A DNA stretch of 61,129 bases from an uncultured Clostridia bacterium. Its GTDB lineage: Bacteria > Bacillota > Clostridia > Christensenellales > Borkfalkiaceae. Positions 18,501 to 27,478 of this stretch are shown here, piece by piece. A model generated the notes under the pieces. The model did no database searches and was not told the DNA's origin. It was given only the letters and a program-made list of their open reading frames with translations. Each line of letters starts with the position of its first letter. The stretch's first letter is position 1. The stretch is from assembly GCA_944341075.1 (NCBI GenBank), contig CALVLV010000012.1, positions 1 to 61,129 of the forward strand. The letters run 5' to 3'. Position numbers and translations under genes: made by a program.

Positions 18501-21500
18501 CCAAAGCGTGACGGTAATCGGCCAGGAGGCCTTTGCAAACTGCATCAACCTTGCCACCGTTACGTTCGTAAATCCCTCTGCAAGCGGACAGCTTTCGGTT
18601 GGAAACAGGGCGTTCATGAACTGCTTCTCGCTGACAAACATCACCTTCCCCGCAAGGCTTTCGCAGATAGCCACAAGCCGCGTGAACGACAATATGCTGG
18701 GCAGCTTCAGCTCGCTTGACGACCTCACCGCCAACGCTGACGACGCCTTCCTTATTGATAAGGACGCCATAGAGGTTGAAAATGAACGCGACCTTGATAC
18801 CCAGCTTGTTGCGGTAAACGTGGCAAGGGGCAGCGGCGCAACTTACAGCTCGGCAGACGGCGTGCTTTTCCGCAACAACGGAAGCGAACTCGTTTACTTC
18901 CCCGCAGCAAAAGATGCCGAAAATTATGCAATACCCTCTACTACCACAAGGATATGCGAAAGCGCCTTCCTTGATACAAGCTTATCGGGCACCCTCACCA
19001 TTCCCATAAGCGTGCAGACGATTGACAGGTTTGCTTTTGCCGCAACCGACATAACCGAGGTCGTATTTGAAGGCAGAGCAGGCGCCGCAGGACTTTCAAC
19101 AGGCATAGGCGCTTACGCCTTCTATAACTGCAATTCGCTTGCGGAACTTACCTTTGAAGAAAACAGCATTGTTTCTACGATAGGCGAAGGCGCGTTTATG
19201 GATACCGAAGAGCTCACCGATATAACCATCCCCTCAACGGTAACCGAAATCGGCGACAGGGCATTTGCCTGGAGCGAATACGAAGATGAAGAATACGACG
19301 AAGATTACACCAAAGACCTTAGTATAACCTTTGCCTCCGGCGATGATTCTACCCTTGCAGACTTGTACCTTGGCAACGCAATATTCCTCGGCTGCGAGAT
19401 AGACGAACTTGCACTCCCTGCAAACGCAGTTATATCTACAGGCTTCTTCAACGGAATAGTGCTTGGATATAACGCTCTGTCTGTATCTGAAAATAACGAT
19501 ACAATGGCAGTTGAAAACGATGCGATCTACCTTAAGAGTACTACAGGCTCACTCGATACACTGCTCCTCTATGTTGGTAGCGATGAAGTGTTTGACTTTA
19601 CCGATGAAGAGGGCAATGTTATAAATGTGCTGACAATTGCAGACGGTGCATTTATTAACAACGAATATATCGAGGAAGTTACCATACCTGCAAGTGTTAA
19701 AACTATCAGCAACAGTGCATTCTATGGTGTTGATCTTGAAACACTTAACTTTGCCCAGGGGGGTACAGGTGTCCTAGTTATAGGTGATTACGCATTCTAT
19801 GGTAACCGTATTAGTGCGATAAATCTTCCTGATGAAAGAAGTATTACTATAGGTGAATATGCTTTTGCTGATAGCGATTACACAAGAACTATAGACCTTG
19901 GCGGAACTGTAACAGTTGGCGATTATGCATTTAAAACAGGCACCGACCCTTACAGCATGACCCTTACAATAACCTCTTCGGTTGTAACTATCGGTGAACA
20001 TGCCTTTGAAGGTGACGACAGCTACGGCTATGGAACAATAAACTTTGAAGAAGGCTCACATCTTGAAACTATTGGCAGATATGCATTTGCAGATAACAAT
20101 TTCACTTCGTTCAATGTGCCCGCTTCGGTAACATCTATCGCAGGTTTTGCATTTGACAACTGCACGGCTCTTGAATCGCTCACATTTGAAGAAGGCGATA
20201 AGCCCCTTGTATTCGGCAACCCTGAAGGCGGCACAGACCGTTTGGATTATGATTACCCTGTTGAACCGGTGCTTGGCGGTGTTTCCGGCCTTACCGAAAT
20301 ACACTTCCCCGGAAGGCTTACAGAGCTTGGCAACTATGCGCTTTATGACACTAATGAATATGTCTATTCATCTGACGGGTCTTACTATGCAGGATTAGAA
20401 ACTGTAACGTTTGGCGCATACGGCAATAATACCGAAGAATTTACCGCCAGCAAGCTTACAACTATAGGCAACGGCGCATTCTACGACACGACGGTAACAT
20501 CGCTTACAATACCCGCAAGCGTAACTTTGGTTGAGGCAAACGCTTTTGCAGGCAGCGATATTTCAAGCATTACATTTGAAAGCATTGCCGATGCTCCCGC
20601 TCAGCTGGTTATTCAGAGCGGCGTGTTCAACGAATGTAACAGCCTTACAAGCATAACGTTGCCCTCCTCTTTGCTTACGCTTGAAGACGGCGTGTTTACA
20701 GGCAACAGCTATTCTACACTTGCAAGCATAACTGTTGAAGAAGGCTGCGTAAACTATGCAAGCAAAGACGGTGTGCTTTACAACGGCGACTTCACCGAAC
20801 TGCTCTTCTGCCCTCCCGCAAAGACTGAAGTTGTAGTTGCTGCAGAAACAGAAGTTATTGCAGCCAACGCATTCGCCTACAGCAAAGCTACTTCGGTTAC
20901 CTTTGAAACAGGCAGCAAACTTAAAGAAATAGGTGACAAGGCGTTTGCTTCATCTTCGCTGACTTCGATAGTTATACCCGACAGCGTGACCACACTCGGC
21001 AATAACGTATTCGAATACAGCGATATTGAAAGCATAACCCTTCCTGCAAACCTTGAATCGTTCGATTCTAACATTATTTATGGTTGCGAGAACGTTACAT
21101 CTATAACCATAAATAACGGTAAAAACTTTGCAATCGACGCTGAAAACGGGTATGTATTTAATGCGGATAAAACTATCCTCTACTATCATATCCCCAATGC
21201 AGAAAAGACTGAATATGTAGTTCCCGAAGGCGTTAAAGAGATAGGTGACAATGCTTTCTATAACGACAGTTATATTACAAAAATCACCCTTCCCGCTTCG
21301 CTTACCCGCATCGGCAACGGAGCATTGAGGCGTACCGCCCTCACCACTGTTGTATTTACTGCAGGCGGTACAGAGGCGCTTGCCATTGGTGAATACGCTT
21401 TAGGTGATAACGATTCGCTTACTTCTATAGCTCTGCCTGCCCGCACAAATGCTATAGGCAACAACGCATTCTACGACACAGCGCTTACGTCTATAACATT

Positions 21501-24060
21501 CGGCGGTGAAAATAGTCAGCTGAGAACTATAGGCAACTATTCGTTCTATGGTACGGCGCTCACCTCCGTTACCCTTCCTTCCAGCGTTGTAAGTATTGGA
21601 GACTATGCATTCTACAGGTGCTCAAACCTTACAACGGTAACACTTAACGAAGGCCTGCTTGAAATAGGCGACTATGCATTTGCAGCACAAACAAGTGAAG
21701 CTTACGCCGACGAAGCAGACAGCTCGCTTGAAACTGTAAACCTTCCTTCTACCCTTACTACAATGGGCGATGGAATATTTGCCTATGACTATGCGCTTAA
21801 AAATGTAAACTTTGCGGCAAATTCACAAATAACAAGCCTGCCCGGTACAACATTCGAAGGTTGCACAGGCCTTGAAAGCATTACGCTCCCCGCAAGCCTT
21901 ACCGAAATAAGCGGTCGCATCCGCGACAGTTATGGCCTGCAAGGACGCGGTTTATTTGAAAGTCTAACTGCCCTAAGAACGGTAAACTTTGAAGAAGGCA
22001 GCAAACTGACAACAATAGGTAACTATGCTTTTGCCGGTTCAGGCCTTGAAAGCATAATCATACCCAATTCGGTAACTACCATTGGCGAATATGCTTTTGC
22101 TTATTCTGACCCTTATGGAACGGGAACAAAGTTAACTACCATAACTATTCCCAGAACGGTTACAAGCATTGGTACACAGGCTTTCACTAGGTGCGAGAAT
22201 CTTGAAAGCGTGTATATCGACGCCAACATAACCGAGTTGCCCGGATACGTTTTCCAGTCTTGCTTAAACCTGAGATTAATTTCTCTTCCAGCATCGCTTG
22301 AAACTATTTCGTCAACCGCATTTGCAAACTGCAGCAACATAACGCAGTTTATGGTAGCAGACGGCAGCGAACACTTTGCTGTTGATGAAAGAAGCGGTGG
22401 ACTGTTCAATGCAGACTACACCGAACTGTACATGCTCCCTGCAGGTATAACCGAGTTTGTTGTTCCTGCAACACTTGAAGTTGAAGACCTGGCTGAAATA
22501 CTTGCAGACTATTCTACCATTACAACAATATCTGTTGAAGAAGGCAACACTGTATACACTTCGCTTGAGAATGTTGTTTACAATAGCCAGACATGGGATA
22601 TCGTGTTCTTGCCTGCCGGAATTAAGGAAATAGAACTTCCCGCAGCAATGACCACGTTGTCTGCCACTACGCTTTCTATAATTAATGCCTGCACCACACT
22701 TGAGGAAATACGAATTCAGGACTCTGAAACTCCTGTTACCCGTGACTTCAACCTTAAATACAACGTTCTGTATTCATCTGACTGGACTGTTTTAGCAGTT
22801 CCCAAGGCAATGGATGTATATACCATACCCAACGAAGTTACCGAACTGAGTCCTTACGACTTTATGTTCGGCGACAGAACGGGCGGAGCAAATACAGCAA
22901 TAGAGACCATCACCTACGAAAAGACAGGAACACGCACTCAGCCTCTTGTTATTGCTGATGGCATTATGGATGGCGCATATACCGTATTTGGCTATATGCA
23001 AAACCTTACTACCGTTGAATTGCCTGCCAACACGGTTATTGGTTCTTACGCTTTCGCGCAATCTGCTTATGATAATCCTACACTTACAAATGTAACACTC
23101 ACTGCAGGTGAAAGCGGCAGAATAGGCGATTACGCGTTCAGAAATACAGCATTGACTTCAATAGTTATACCCGAAGGCTACACCACTTTGGGTAACAGCG
23201 CATTCAGCGGACTTACGCTAAGCGTTTCGCTCCCCGCGTCGCTTACAACCATAACTACCTCCACTTTCAGCGGATGCACAATAACTGGAGTTACGCTTGC
23301 AGAAGGCAACACCTCGTTCCGCTATGAGGACTATGTATTCTCTTCTTTCGATGGTTCAACTGTTTACTTCATTGGCGGTGATTTAGAAACATTTGAAATT
23401 TCAGCAGAAATGACAGACGCAAGCAGTCTTCTTTCGTTGCTGAGAAATGTTGGAACGCTTAAAGAAATAACTGTTGAAGAAGGCAATACAAATTACCAGG
23501 CAAAATTTGGCGCCCTTTACGATATGGAGTGGAACCTGCTGTTTGTTCCCAAGGCAATGACGACTTTCACTATCCCTGTAGAAGTCACACAGCTTGGCGG
23601 CACATCTGCAATAAGCGGTTTGTTCGACGGCTCTGCCATTACTAAAGTAACCTACGAAGAAGGCGAAGGTGAAGCATTTACGATTGAAGGTTATAGCTCT
23701 AGCAGTGTATTCTATGGTGCAAATAAACTTACAACTGTTGAATTGCCCGCTAGAACAGTATCTATTGGCAACTATGCTTTCTATAGCTGTTCTTCACTCA
23801 TATCTGTAAATATTCCTTCAGGAGTAACAAGTATAGGAGCACAGGCTTTCTACTACAGCAATAATATTGTTTCTATAACAATCCCCAATACTGTTACTAC
23901 AGTGGGCACAGATGCGTTTAGGGCTTGGTCATCAACTCAAACAATAAATCTTGGCTTTACCGAGGCAGAAGCTACTACAATAATGGCAAACTGGGCATGG
24001 GATTGGAACTGGAACAGTAACGCAAACATTGTTTACGCCGATACGACAGTAACAGAATAA
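15532..24060 (+). CDS. Giant BspA-type LRR_5 lipoprotein
   Basis: A 2842-residue predicted surface lipoprotein. The signal peptide ends in VFTAC with the lipid-acceptor Cys at 32. InlB-type B-repeats (GWF/GWW and TTLYARW-like endings) span about 124-285. Fibronectin III-like beta domains follow (about 290-690), then two more InlB-like repeats (about 690-845). From about 847 to the end run dozens of LRR_5 repeats of the form IPxSVTxIGxYAFxxCxxL. Such proteins bind host or bacterial surfaces, mucins or matrix proteins in other bacteria; the ligand here is unknown. The ATG at 15532 sits six bases after AAGGAG; an in-frame ATG at 15517 lacks that spacing. Codon use drifts from C-ending in the 5' third to more A/T-ending after about 19.45 kb. 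Confidence 0.9.
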   Translation: MKKAQREKRSLVFIASLLVACFLLIASVFTACSDKNDTPPAQSGNEVGTYYYDTNGDQNRENQLILAEGLKFTFMPENGENHIGSYSLSEGTLTLTDGEWVQTATYNDNETISLTYNSTQMTFLRKVAYTVSFDTGNGSTVPSQTVINGRMASKPADPALNGSTFLGWFADSAFTTPYSFGSLPITANTTLYARWAQNSADGIEYTINYDLGYDGAEAIPADTTVGGKLYNVATPAERSGYTFGGWWISMENEADRLSYSFEDPDETSGGTVFTADTTLFAIWHENGATLSAAPAVNVSQSRASWNSVSGATSYSVEIIAPDGISDSIPTSSTNISVTDRFTQTGVYQLSVTALNAGGSAVSETAVRYFVNNGLNRVSGVKVTEPDTLVYRGVEGAERYLITIDCGNEDHNHVAFNNGTSLYYNFSNCEMQPGGIKFTIEAVAEGFAPSKTTYVFERNLAAVTGADITEDDVVIWDSVAGASYYNVTVGEDTYTTMDTSFSLREMPAGEYTVSITPVAKGHNSPAAETVTYEKTAPALPSDIRLVGTTLTWTVAPDVTYAIVYGNNTTAVTGTSGSFDLETLTGLTWTDEGRYTVQLQVTQGNASALSDEFTFIYNALEPTLTYSGSVLSWKPVAGATGYQVSINGELIATITNGESSLKIDSLATSGLNTLEVRFMNATGALSDPATLQVYALAVTFNSNNGDSETLYKAVGDELTPPAASSMVGHDFGAWYTTPAGPATNGAVYSSPFFNGPSELVLYAYYQPKEYTVIFSGDNLGELESGTVTYGQNFSLDVPAAPSNGTSAFGGWYSGPYGSGIQYTDAYGKSTRTWNLTEDNVTLYAFWVDEVLSYQAIGGNYQVSAGDRINLVQTVTIPSQYNGLPVTEVSANAFYGCTSLTDIYIPDTINIVPSSAFTGCSSLVNIHVYDAGAVDPRYESHDGVLYDRGIDKTYLRPVYMPAAKTGSYTIPDGVDQIPANAFKGSGISRVVIPQSVTVIGQEAFANCINLATVTFVNPSASGQLSVGNRAFMNCFSLTNITFPARLSQIATSRVNDNMLGSFSSLDDLTANADDAFLIDKDAIEVENERDLDTQLVAVNVARGSGATYSSADGVLFRNNGSELVYFPAAKDAENYAIPSTTTRICESAFLDTSLSGTLTIPISVQTIDRFAFAATDITEVVFEGRAGAAGLSTGIGAYAFYNCNSLAELTFEENSIVSTIGEGAFMDTEELTDITIPSTVTEIGDRAFAWSEYEDEEYDEDYTKDLSITFASGDDSTLADLYLGNAIFLGCEIDELALPANAVISTGFFNGIVLGYNALSVSENNDTMAVENDAIYLKSTTGSLDTLLLYVGSDEVFDFTDEEGNVINVLTIADGAFINNEYIEEVTIPASVKTISNSAFYGVDLETLNFAQGGTGVLVIGDYAFYGNRISAINLPDERSITIGEYAFADSDYTRTIDLGGTVTVGDYAFKTGTDPYSMTLTITSSVVTIGEHAFEGDDSYGYGTINFEEGSHLETIGRYAFADNNFTSFNVPASVTSIAGFAFDNCTALESLTFEEGDKPLVFGNPEGGTDRLDYDYPVEPVLGGVSGLTEIHFPGRLTELGNYALYDTNEYVYSSDGSYYAGLETVTFGAYGNNTEEFTASKLTTIGNGAFYDTTVTSLTIPASVTLVEANAFAGSDISSITFESIADAPAQLVIQSGVFNECNSLTSITLPSSLLTLEDGVFTGNSYSTLASITVEEGCVNYASKDGVLYNGDFTELLFCPPAKTEVVVAAETEVIAANAFAYSKATSVTFETGSKLKEIGDKAFASSSLTSIVIPDSVTTLGNNVFEYSDIESITLPANLESFDSNIIYGCENVTSITINNGKNFAIDAENGYVFNADKTILYYHIPNAEKTEYVVPEGVKEIGDNAFYNDSYITKITLPASLTRIGNGALRRTALTTVVFTAGGTEALAIGEYALGDNDSLTSIALPARTNAIGNNAFYDTALTSITFGGENSQLRTIGNYSFYGTALTSVTLPSSVVSIGDYAFYRCSNLTTVTLNEGLLEIGDYAFAAQTSEAYADEADSSLETVNLPSTLTTMGDGIFAYDYALKNVNFAANSQITSLPGTTFEGCTGLESITLPASLTEISGRIRDSYGLQGRGLFESLTALRTVNFEEGSKLTTIGNYAFAGSGLESIIIPNSVTTIGEYAFAYSDPYGTGTKLTTITIPRTVTSIGTQAFTRCENLESVYIDANITELPGYVFQSCLNLRLISLPASLETISSTAFANCSNITQFMVADGSEHFAVDERSGGLFNADYTELYMLPAGITEFVVPATLEVEDLAEILADYSTITTISVEEGNTVYTSLENVVYNSQTWDIVFLPAGIKEIELPAAMTTLSATTLSIINACTTLEEIRIQDSETPVTRDFNLKYNVLYSSDWTVLAVPKAMDVYTIPNEVTELSPYDFMFGDRTGGANTAIETITYEKTGTRTQPLVIADGIMDGAYTVFGYMQNLTTVELPANTVIGSYAFAQSAYDNPTLTNVTLTAGESGRIGDYAFRNTALTSIVIPEGYTTLGNSAFSGLTLSVSLPASLTTITTSTFSGCTITGVTLAEGNTSFRYEDYVFSSFDGSTVYFIGGDLETFEISAEMTDASSLLSLLRNVGTLKEITVEEGNTNYQAKFGALYDMEWNLLFVPKAMTTFTIPVEVTQLGGTSAISGLFDGSAITKVTYEEGEGEAFTIEGYSSSSVFYGANKLTTVELPARTVSIGNYAFYSCSSLISVNIPSGVTSIGAQAFYYSNNIVSITIPNTVTTVGTDAFRAWSSTQTINLGFTEAEATTIMANWAWDWNWNSNANIVYADTTVTE

Positions 24061-24119
24061 CGGCAAACTTAAATTAAAGTCCGCAAAGCGGACGGTGCTG
24101 TAAACCATTAAACTAAAAA

Positions 24120-24162
24120 TTTCAGCGGCGGGGCGGAAAAGCCCGCCCCGCCACGGCTGAAA
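24120..24162 (+). repeat. Strong intercistronic hairpin
   Basis: TTTCAGC and GGCGGGGCGG pair with CCGCCCCGCC and GCTGAAA around an AAAAGC loop, with one 3-base bulge (24153-24155). No T run follows, so it is not a typical terminator. It lies 14 bases before the next start codon and could be a transcript-processing or stability element between the LRR gene and the MoxR/VWA genes. A smaller hairpin GTCCGC-AAA-GCGGAC lies just upstream (about 24080-24094). Confidence 0.7.
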
Positions 24163-24176
24163 TGTAAAGAGTATCT

Positions 24177-25304
24177 ATGGATAACAACGAACAATTTTTT
24201 AAATCGTATAAAAAGAGATTGGTGATCTCTGCCGTGGTATCCTCTGCGGCATACGGCCTTATAATCGGCGGCGGCGCGGCATTTATAACCGCCCTGGCAT
24301 GCTGGATATTCAACTTCAACAATATCTGGGTAGCCATAGGCATAGGGCTTGGCGCGGCCGCAATAAGCGGAATTTTGCTTTACTTTTTAAAGTTCCGCCC
24401 CAACGAGCACGACGTTGCCCGCCAGATAGACAGAATGGGCCTTGAAGAACGCACCGTTACCATGATGGACTTGCGCACTTACGATTCGCCCATAGTTCAG
24501 ATGCAGCGCAACGACGCTCTTAACAAAATAAACAATGTAACCAAGGAACAGGTTCGCGCGGCATTCCCTGTGTATAAGCTCGGCATAGCCGCCTCGGTAG
24601 GCCTTGCCGTTGCCGTATGCGCGGGCGCTGCCATGATAGTGGTAAACGGCCTTACGGGCGCGGGCGTGATAGAATCGCCCGGCCTTGTAGACGACCCCAG
24701 ACAGCAGTATGTTACCGTTTCGTACATAGTTGAAGAGGGCGGCGAGATACCCGATAACTTCGAGCAGATTCTCGCACCCGGCGAAAATGCCGCTCCCGTT
24801 CAGGCGGTGGCCGACGAGGGCTGGGCATTCTCCCACTGGAGCGACGGCAGCAAAAATCCCGTGCGCGAAGATAAAAACGTGACTGCAAGCGTTGAATACA
24901 CCGCTATTTTTGAAGAGATAGAAGAAGGCGAAGGCGGCGGCGAAGGCGACTCCCCTTCGGGCGGCGAAGAGGGCGATTTTGACGAAAACGCACCCAACCC
25001 CGATGACAGCACCGGCGGCGGCAACAGCGGCGACAGCGGCAATGGCGGCCAGGGCAATGGCGACGGCAACCAGGGCCAGGGCAGCGGATCCGGCCAGGGC
25101 GGTGAAGAAGGTGCCGGCAGCGGCAGCGGCCAGGGCAGCGGATCCGGCGGTGGCTGGTCTGACACCAACAACGTCATAGACGGCGAAACCAACTATCAGG
25201 AAGTCCTTGATTATTACAAACAGCTGCTTGAAGGCAACCTGAGCAGCGAGGATATTCCTTCGGACATAGTTGATTTAATAGAAGGTTATTTTGGCAGTCT
25301 TTAA
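24177..25304 (+). CDS. Membrane protein with Gly/Ser-rich linker (DUF4175-like N-terminus)
   Basis: A 375-residue protein. Two membrane segments near 16-37 and 48-70 are followed by a cytoplasmic stretch with DVARQIDRMGLEERTVTMMDL, which resembles DUF4175-type proteins found beside MoxR/VWA genes. A third membrane segment lies near 133-158. An extracytoplasmic beta-like domain (about 175-240) leads to a low-complexity acidic Gly/Ser/Gln region (about 245-325) and a short helical tail ending in IEGYFGSL. The linker DNA contains a 20-base direct repeat (around 25075 and 25130). It precedes moxR by 156 bases. Its biochemical role is unknown; context suggests membership of the MoxR/VWA complex. 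Confidence 0.75.
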   Translation: MDNNEQFFKSYKKRLVISAVVSSAAYGLIIGGGAAFITALACWIFNFNNIWVAIGIGLGAAAISGILLYFLKFRPNEHDVARQIDRMGLEERTVTMMDLRTYDSPIVQMQRNDALNKINNVTKEQVRAAFPVYKLGIAASVGLAVAVCAGAAMIVVNGLTGAGVIESPGLVDDPRQQYVTVSYIVEEGGEIPDNFEQILAPGENAAPVQAVADEGWAFSHWSDGSKNPVREDKNVTASVEYTAIFEEIEEGEGGGEGDSPSGGEEGDFDENAPNPDDSTGGGNSGDSGNGGQGNGDGNQGQGSGSGQGGEEGAGSGSGQGSGSGGGWSDTNNVIDGETNYQEVLDYYKQLLEGNLSSEDIPSDIVDLIEGYFGSL

Positions 25305-25309
25305 CAGCT

Positions 25310-25383
25310 GAACTGAAGCGGCTTAGGTCGCTTCAGTTCATGCCGTTCAATAATTCGTTTGCAGCGGGGTATACCCCCGCTGC
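25310..25383 (+). repeat. Tandem intercistronic hairpins before moxR
   Basis: Two perfect stems lie between the linker protein and moxR: GAACTGAAGCG (25310-25320) with CGCTTCAGTTC (25329-25339), and GCAGCGGGG (25361-25369) with CCCCGCTGC (25375-25383). Neither has a T run. A weaker GCAGC/GCTGC pairing follows near 25410-25435. No promoter is visible. They may set differential mRNA stability within the operon. Confidence 0.7.
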
Positions 25384-25460
25384 TTAAACGAGCAGTTTAA
25401 ACATTGGATTCAGGCAGCATAGACCGGCTGCTAAAATAAATACAAGGGATTTAACAGAAT

Positions 25461-26582
25461 ATGATTTCAGAGCAGAACATTCAGCAATTTTCCAAGCAGT
25501 GCGAAAATATTTTCACGCAGATCAGGCGCGACGTTATAGGCCAGAACGAGGTTGTAGAGGGCACCGTTATTGCAATGATAGCGGGCGGCAACGTGCTGCT
25601 TGAAGGCGTGCCCGGCGTAGGCAAAACAAGGCTTGTGCGCACGCTGGGCAGGGTATTCGAACTGCCCTTTTCGCGCATACAGTTCACGCCCGACCTTATG
25701 CCTGCCGACGTTACAGGTACAAACATTATAGTAAAAGACGATTCGGGCAATTCAAAGTTCAGTTTCCAGCCCGGCCCCATCTTCAGCAACATAATACTTG
25801 CGGACGAAATCAACCGCGCAACGCCCAAAACCCAGTCGGCACTGCTGGAGGCGATGCAGGAACATACCGTAACCGTTATGGGCGTTTCAAGAAAGATGCC
25901 CGAACCCTTCTTTGTGCTTGCAACGCAGAACCCCGTTGAACAGGACGGTACCTATCCCCTCCCCGAGGCTCAGATGGACCGCTTTATGTTCAAACTTGTA
26001 GTTCCCAACCCCAGCCTTGACGAACTTATTGCAATAGTAGACATGACGCAGAAGACCATGGCCGAAGTTGCGGCGCCCGCCTGCACCGGCGACGAACTGC
26101 TGGCAATGAGGGCCACCGCCAACCAGATACCCGTTGCAGAAGACGTGATGCGCTATGCCATGACATTATGTTCTGCCACCCACCCCGACAGCGAGTGCGC
26201 AAGCGAGGCCGCCAAAAAGTATGTGCGCCTGGGCGCCAGCCCCCGTGCGGGACAGGCACTGATTTCTGCGGCAAAGGTAAAGGCGCTTATGAAGGGCCGC
26301 TTCAATGTTGCATACAGCGACCTGAACGAGCTTGCATACCCCGTACTCCGCCACCGTATGAAGATGAACTTCGAGGCCATTGCCGAACGCGTTTCGCCCG
26401 ACGACGTAATAAAGATGATAATCGCCGAAATCAGCAAAAAGTTCGGCATAGGCGGCGAAATTAAGGTAGAAGAAAAAATTGACGAAAACAATAAAAAGCA
26501 AGGCAAAGCGGTTTCGTCAGAAGTTATAAGCGAAGAAAAACCTGCAGAGGGAAAGAAAAAGCGTTTGTTTGGTAAAAAATAA
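25461..26582 (+). CDS. MoxR-family AAA+ ATPase
   Basis: A 373-residue AAA+ chaperone-like ATPase that typically works with VWA-domain proteins to activate or assemble partners. Walker A GVPGVGKT is at 49-56, Walker B ILADEINRA has its Asp-Glu at 115-116, sensor 1 ATQNP has Asn at 157, and EAQMDRF provides the arginine finger region. The C-terminal 40 residues are charged and variable (ending KKKRLFGKK). It is followed by the DUF58 gene with a one-base TAATG overlap, showing translational coupling. Confidence 0.93.
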   Translation: MISEQNIQQFSKQCENIFTQIRRDVIGQNEVVEGTVIAMIAGGNVLLEGVPGVGKTRLVRTLGRVFELPFSRIQFTPDLMPADVTGTNIIVKDDSGNSKFSFQPGPIFSNIILADEINRATPKTQSALLEAMQEHTVTVMGVSRKMPEPFFVLATQNPVEQDGTYPLPEAQMDRFMFKLVVPNPSLDELIAIVDMTQKTMAEVAAPACTGDELLAMRATANQIPVAEDVMRYAMTLCSATHPDSECASEAAKKYVRLGASPRAGQALISAAKVKALMKGRFNVAYSDLNELAYPVLRHRMKMNFEAIAERVSPDDVIKMIIAEISKKFGIGGEIKVEEKIDENNKKQGKAVSSEVISEEKPAEGKKKRLFGKK

Positions 26583-27478
26583 TGAAGGTTTCTTACTTGA
26601 ACGATGATTTTTTCAGTCGTCTGGAAACATGTTCGTTAAACCTCAGGCGCGACCTTACAGGTTTTTTCGGCGGAAAGCACCTTGTTAAAACTTACGGCCA
26701 GACGGTGGAATTTGCCGACTACCGCGAGTATATGCTGGGCGACGACATACGCCGAATAGACTGGAACCTGTTCAGCCGTTTTGAAAAATACTTCCTTAAG
26801 CTGTTTACAGACGAAAGGCAGATGCACACGCAGATCTTCCTTGACTGCTCCGCCTCTATGGGCAAAGTCAACCAGAAGAAGGCTGCGTATGCCACGGCCT
26901 TTGCCGCGGCGCTCGGCTTTTTGTCTGTACACAACATGGACAAACTTTCTTACAGGCTGATACGCGGAGGCGTTGCCGAAGACCCATTTGGGCTGATAGT
27001 AGGCAAAACGCCATTTTACCGCGCCGTTAGCACGCTTGACAACCTTGAGTTCGACGACTACGCCGATATGGAAAAGGCGATAATCGGCACGGATATTTCT
27101 CAGGGCAACGGACTGAGCGTGATAATTTCGGATTTTTTTACAGAAAACGACTGGAAAAAAGCCGTGGACTACCTGTGCTACAAAAAGCGGCAGGTGTTCC
27201 TTATACAGGTGCTTGCGCCGGAAGAGCGCGAGCCCGCCTATTCGGGGCGCATAAACCTTATAGACAGCGAGGCAGACGATTCGCTGGACGAAAGGAATAT
27301 GAAACTGAGGATAACCCGCGGCATGCAGCAGGCATATGAAGAGGCGCTTAAAGATTACTTAGAGGACATAAGCTCCTTCTGCGCTTCGCGCGGGGCGGGC
27401 TTTATAAGCGTGACCTGCGATAAACCGATAGAAAAGGTAATATTCGGCGAATTATTGAAAACAGGTATTTTGGAATGA
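26582..27478 (+). CDS. DUF58 domain protein
   Basis: A 298-residue soluble protein with the DUF58 hallmark DYREYMLGDDIRRIDWNLFSR near 47-67 and a VWA-like fold (FLDCSASM). DUF58 proteins nearly always sit between MoxR and BatA-like VWA genes. Their exact biochemical job is unsettled. It overlaps moxR by one base and the next gene by four (ATGA), so the three are made together. Confidence 0.92.
   Translation: MKVSYLNDDFFSRLETCSLNLRRDLTGFFGGKHLVKTYGQTVEFADYREYMLGDDIRRIDWNLFSRFEKYFLKLFTDERQMHTQIFLDCSASMGKVNQKKAAYATAFAAALGFLSVHNMDKLSYRLIRGGVAEDPFGLIVGKTPFYRAVSTLDNLEFDDYADMEKAIIGTDISQGNGLSVIISDFFTENDWKKAVDYLCYKKRQVFLIQVLAPEEREPAYSGRINLIDSEADDSLDERNMKLRITRGMQQAYEEALKDYLEDISSFCASRGAGFISVTCDKPIEKVIFGELLKTGILE

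Noticed and set aside
15532-24060. Reading the LRR arrays as a CRISPR-like or simple DNA repeat
   Set aside because: The periodicity follows codons of degenerate LRR_5 units within an uninterrupted reading frame; there are no constant repeats with unique spacers.
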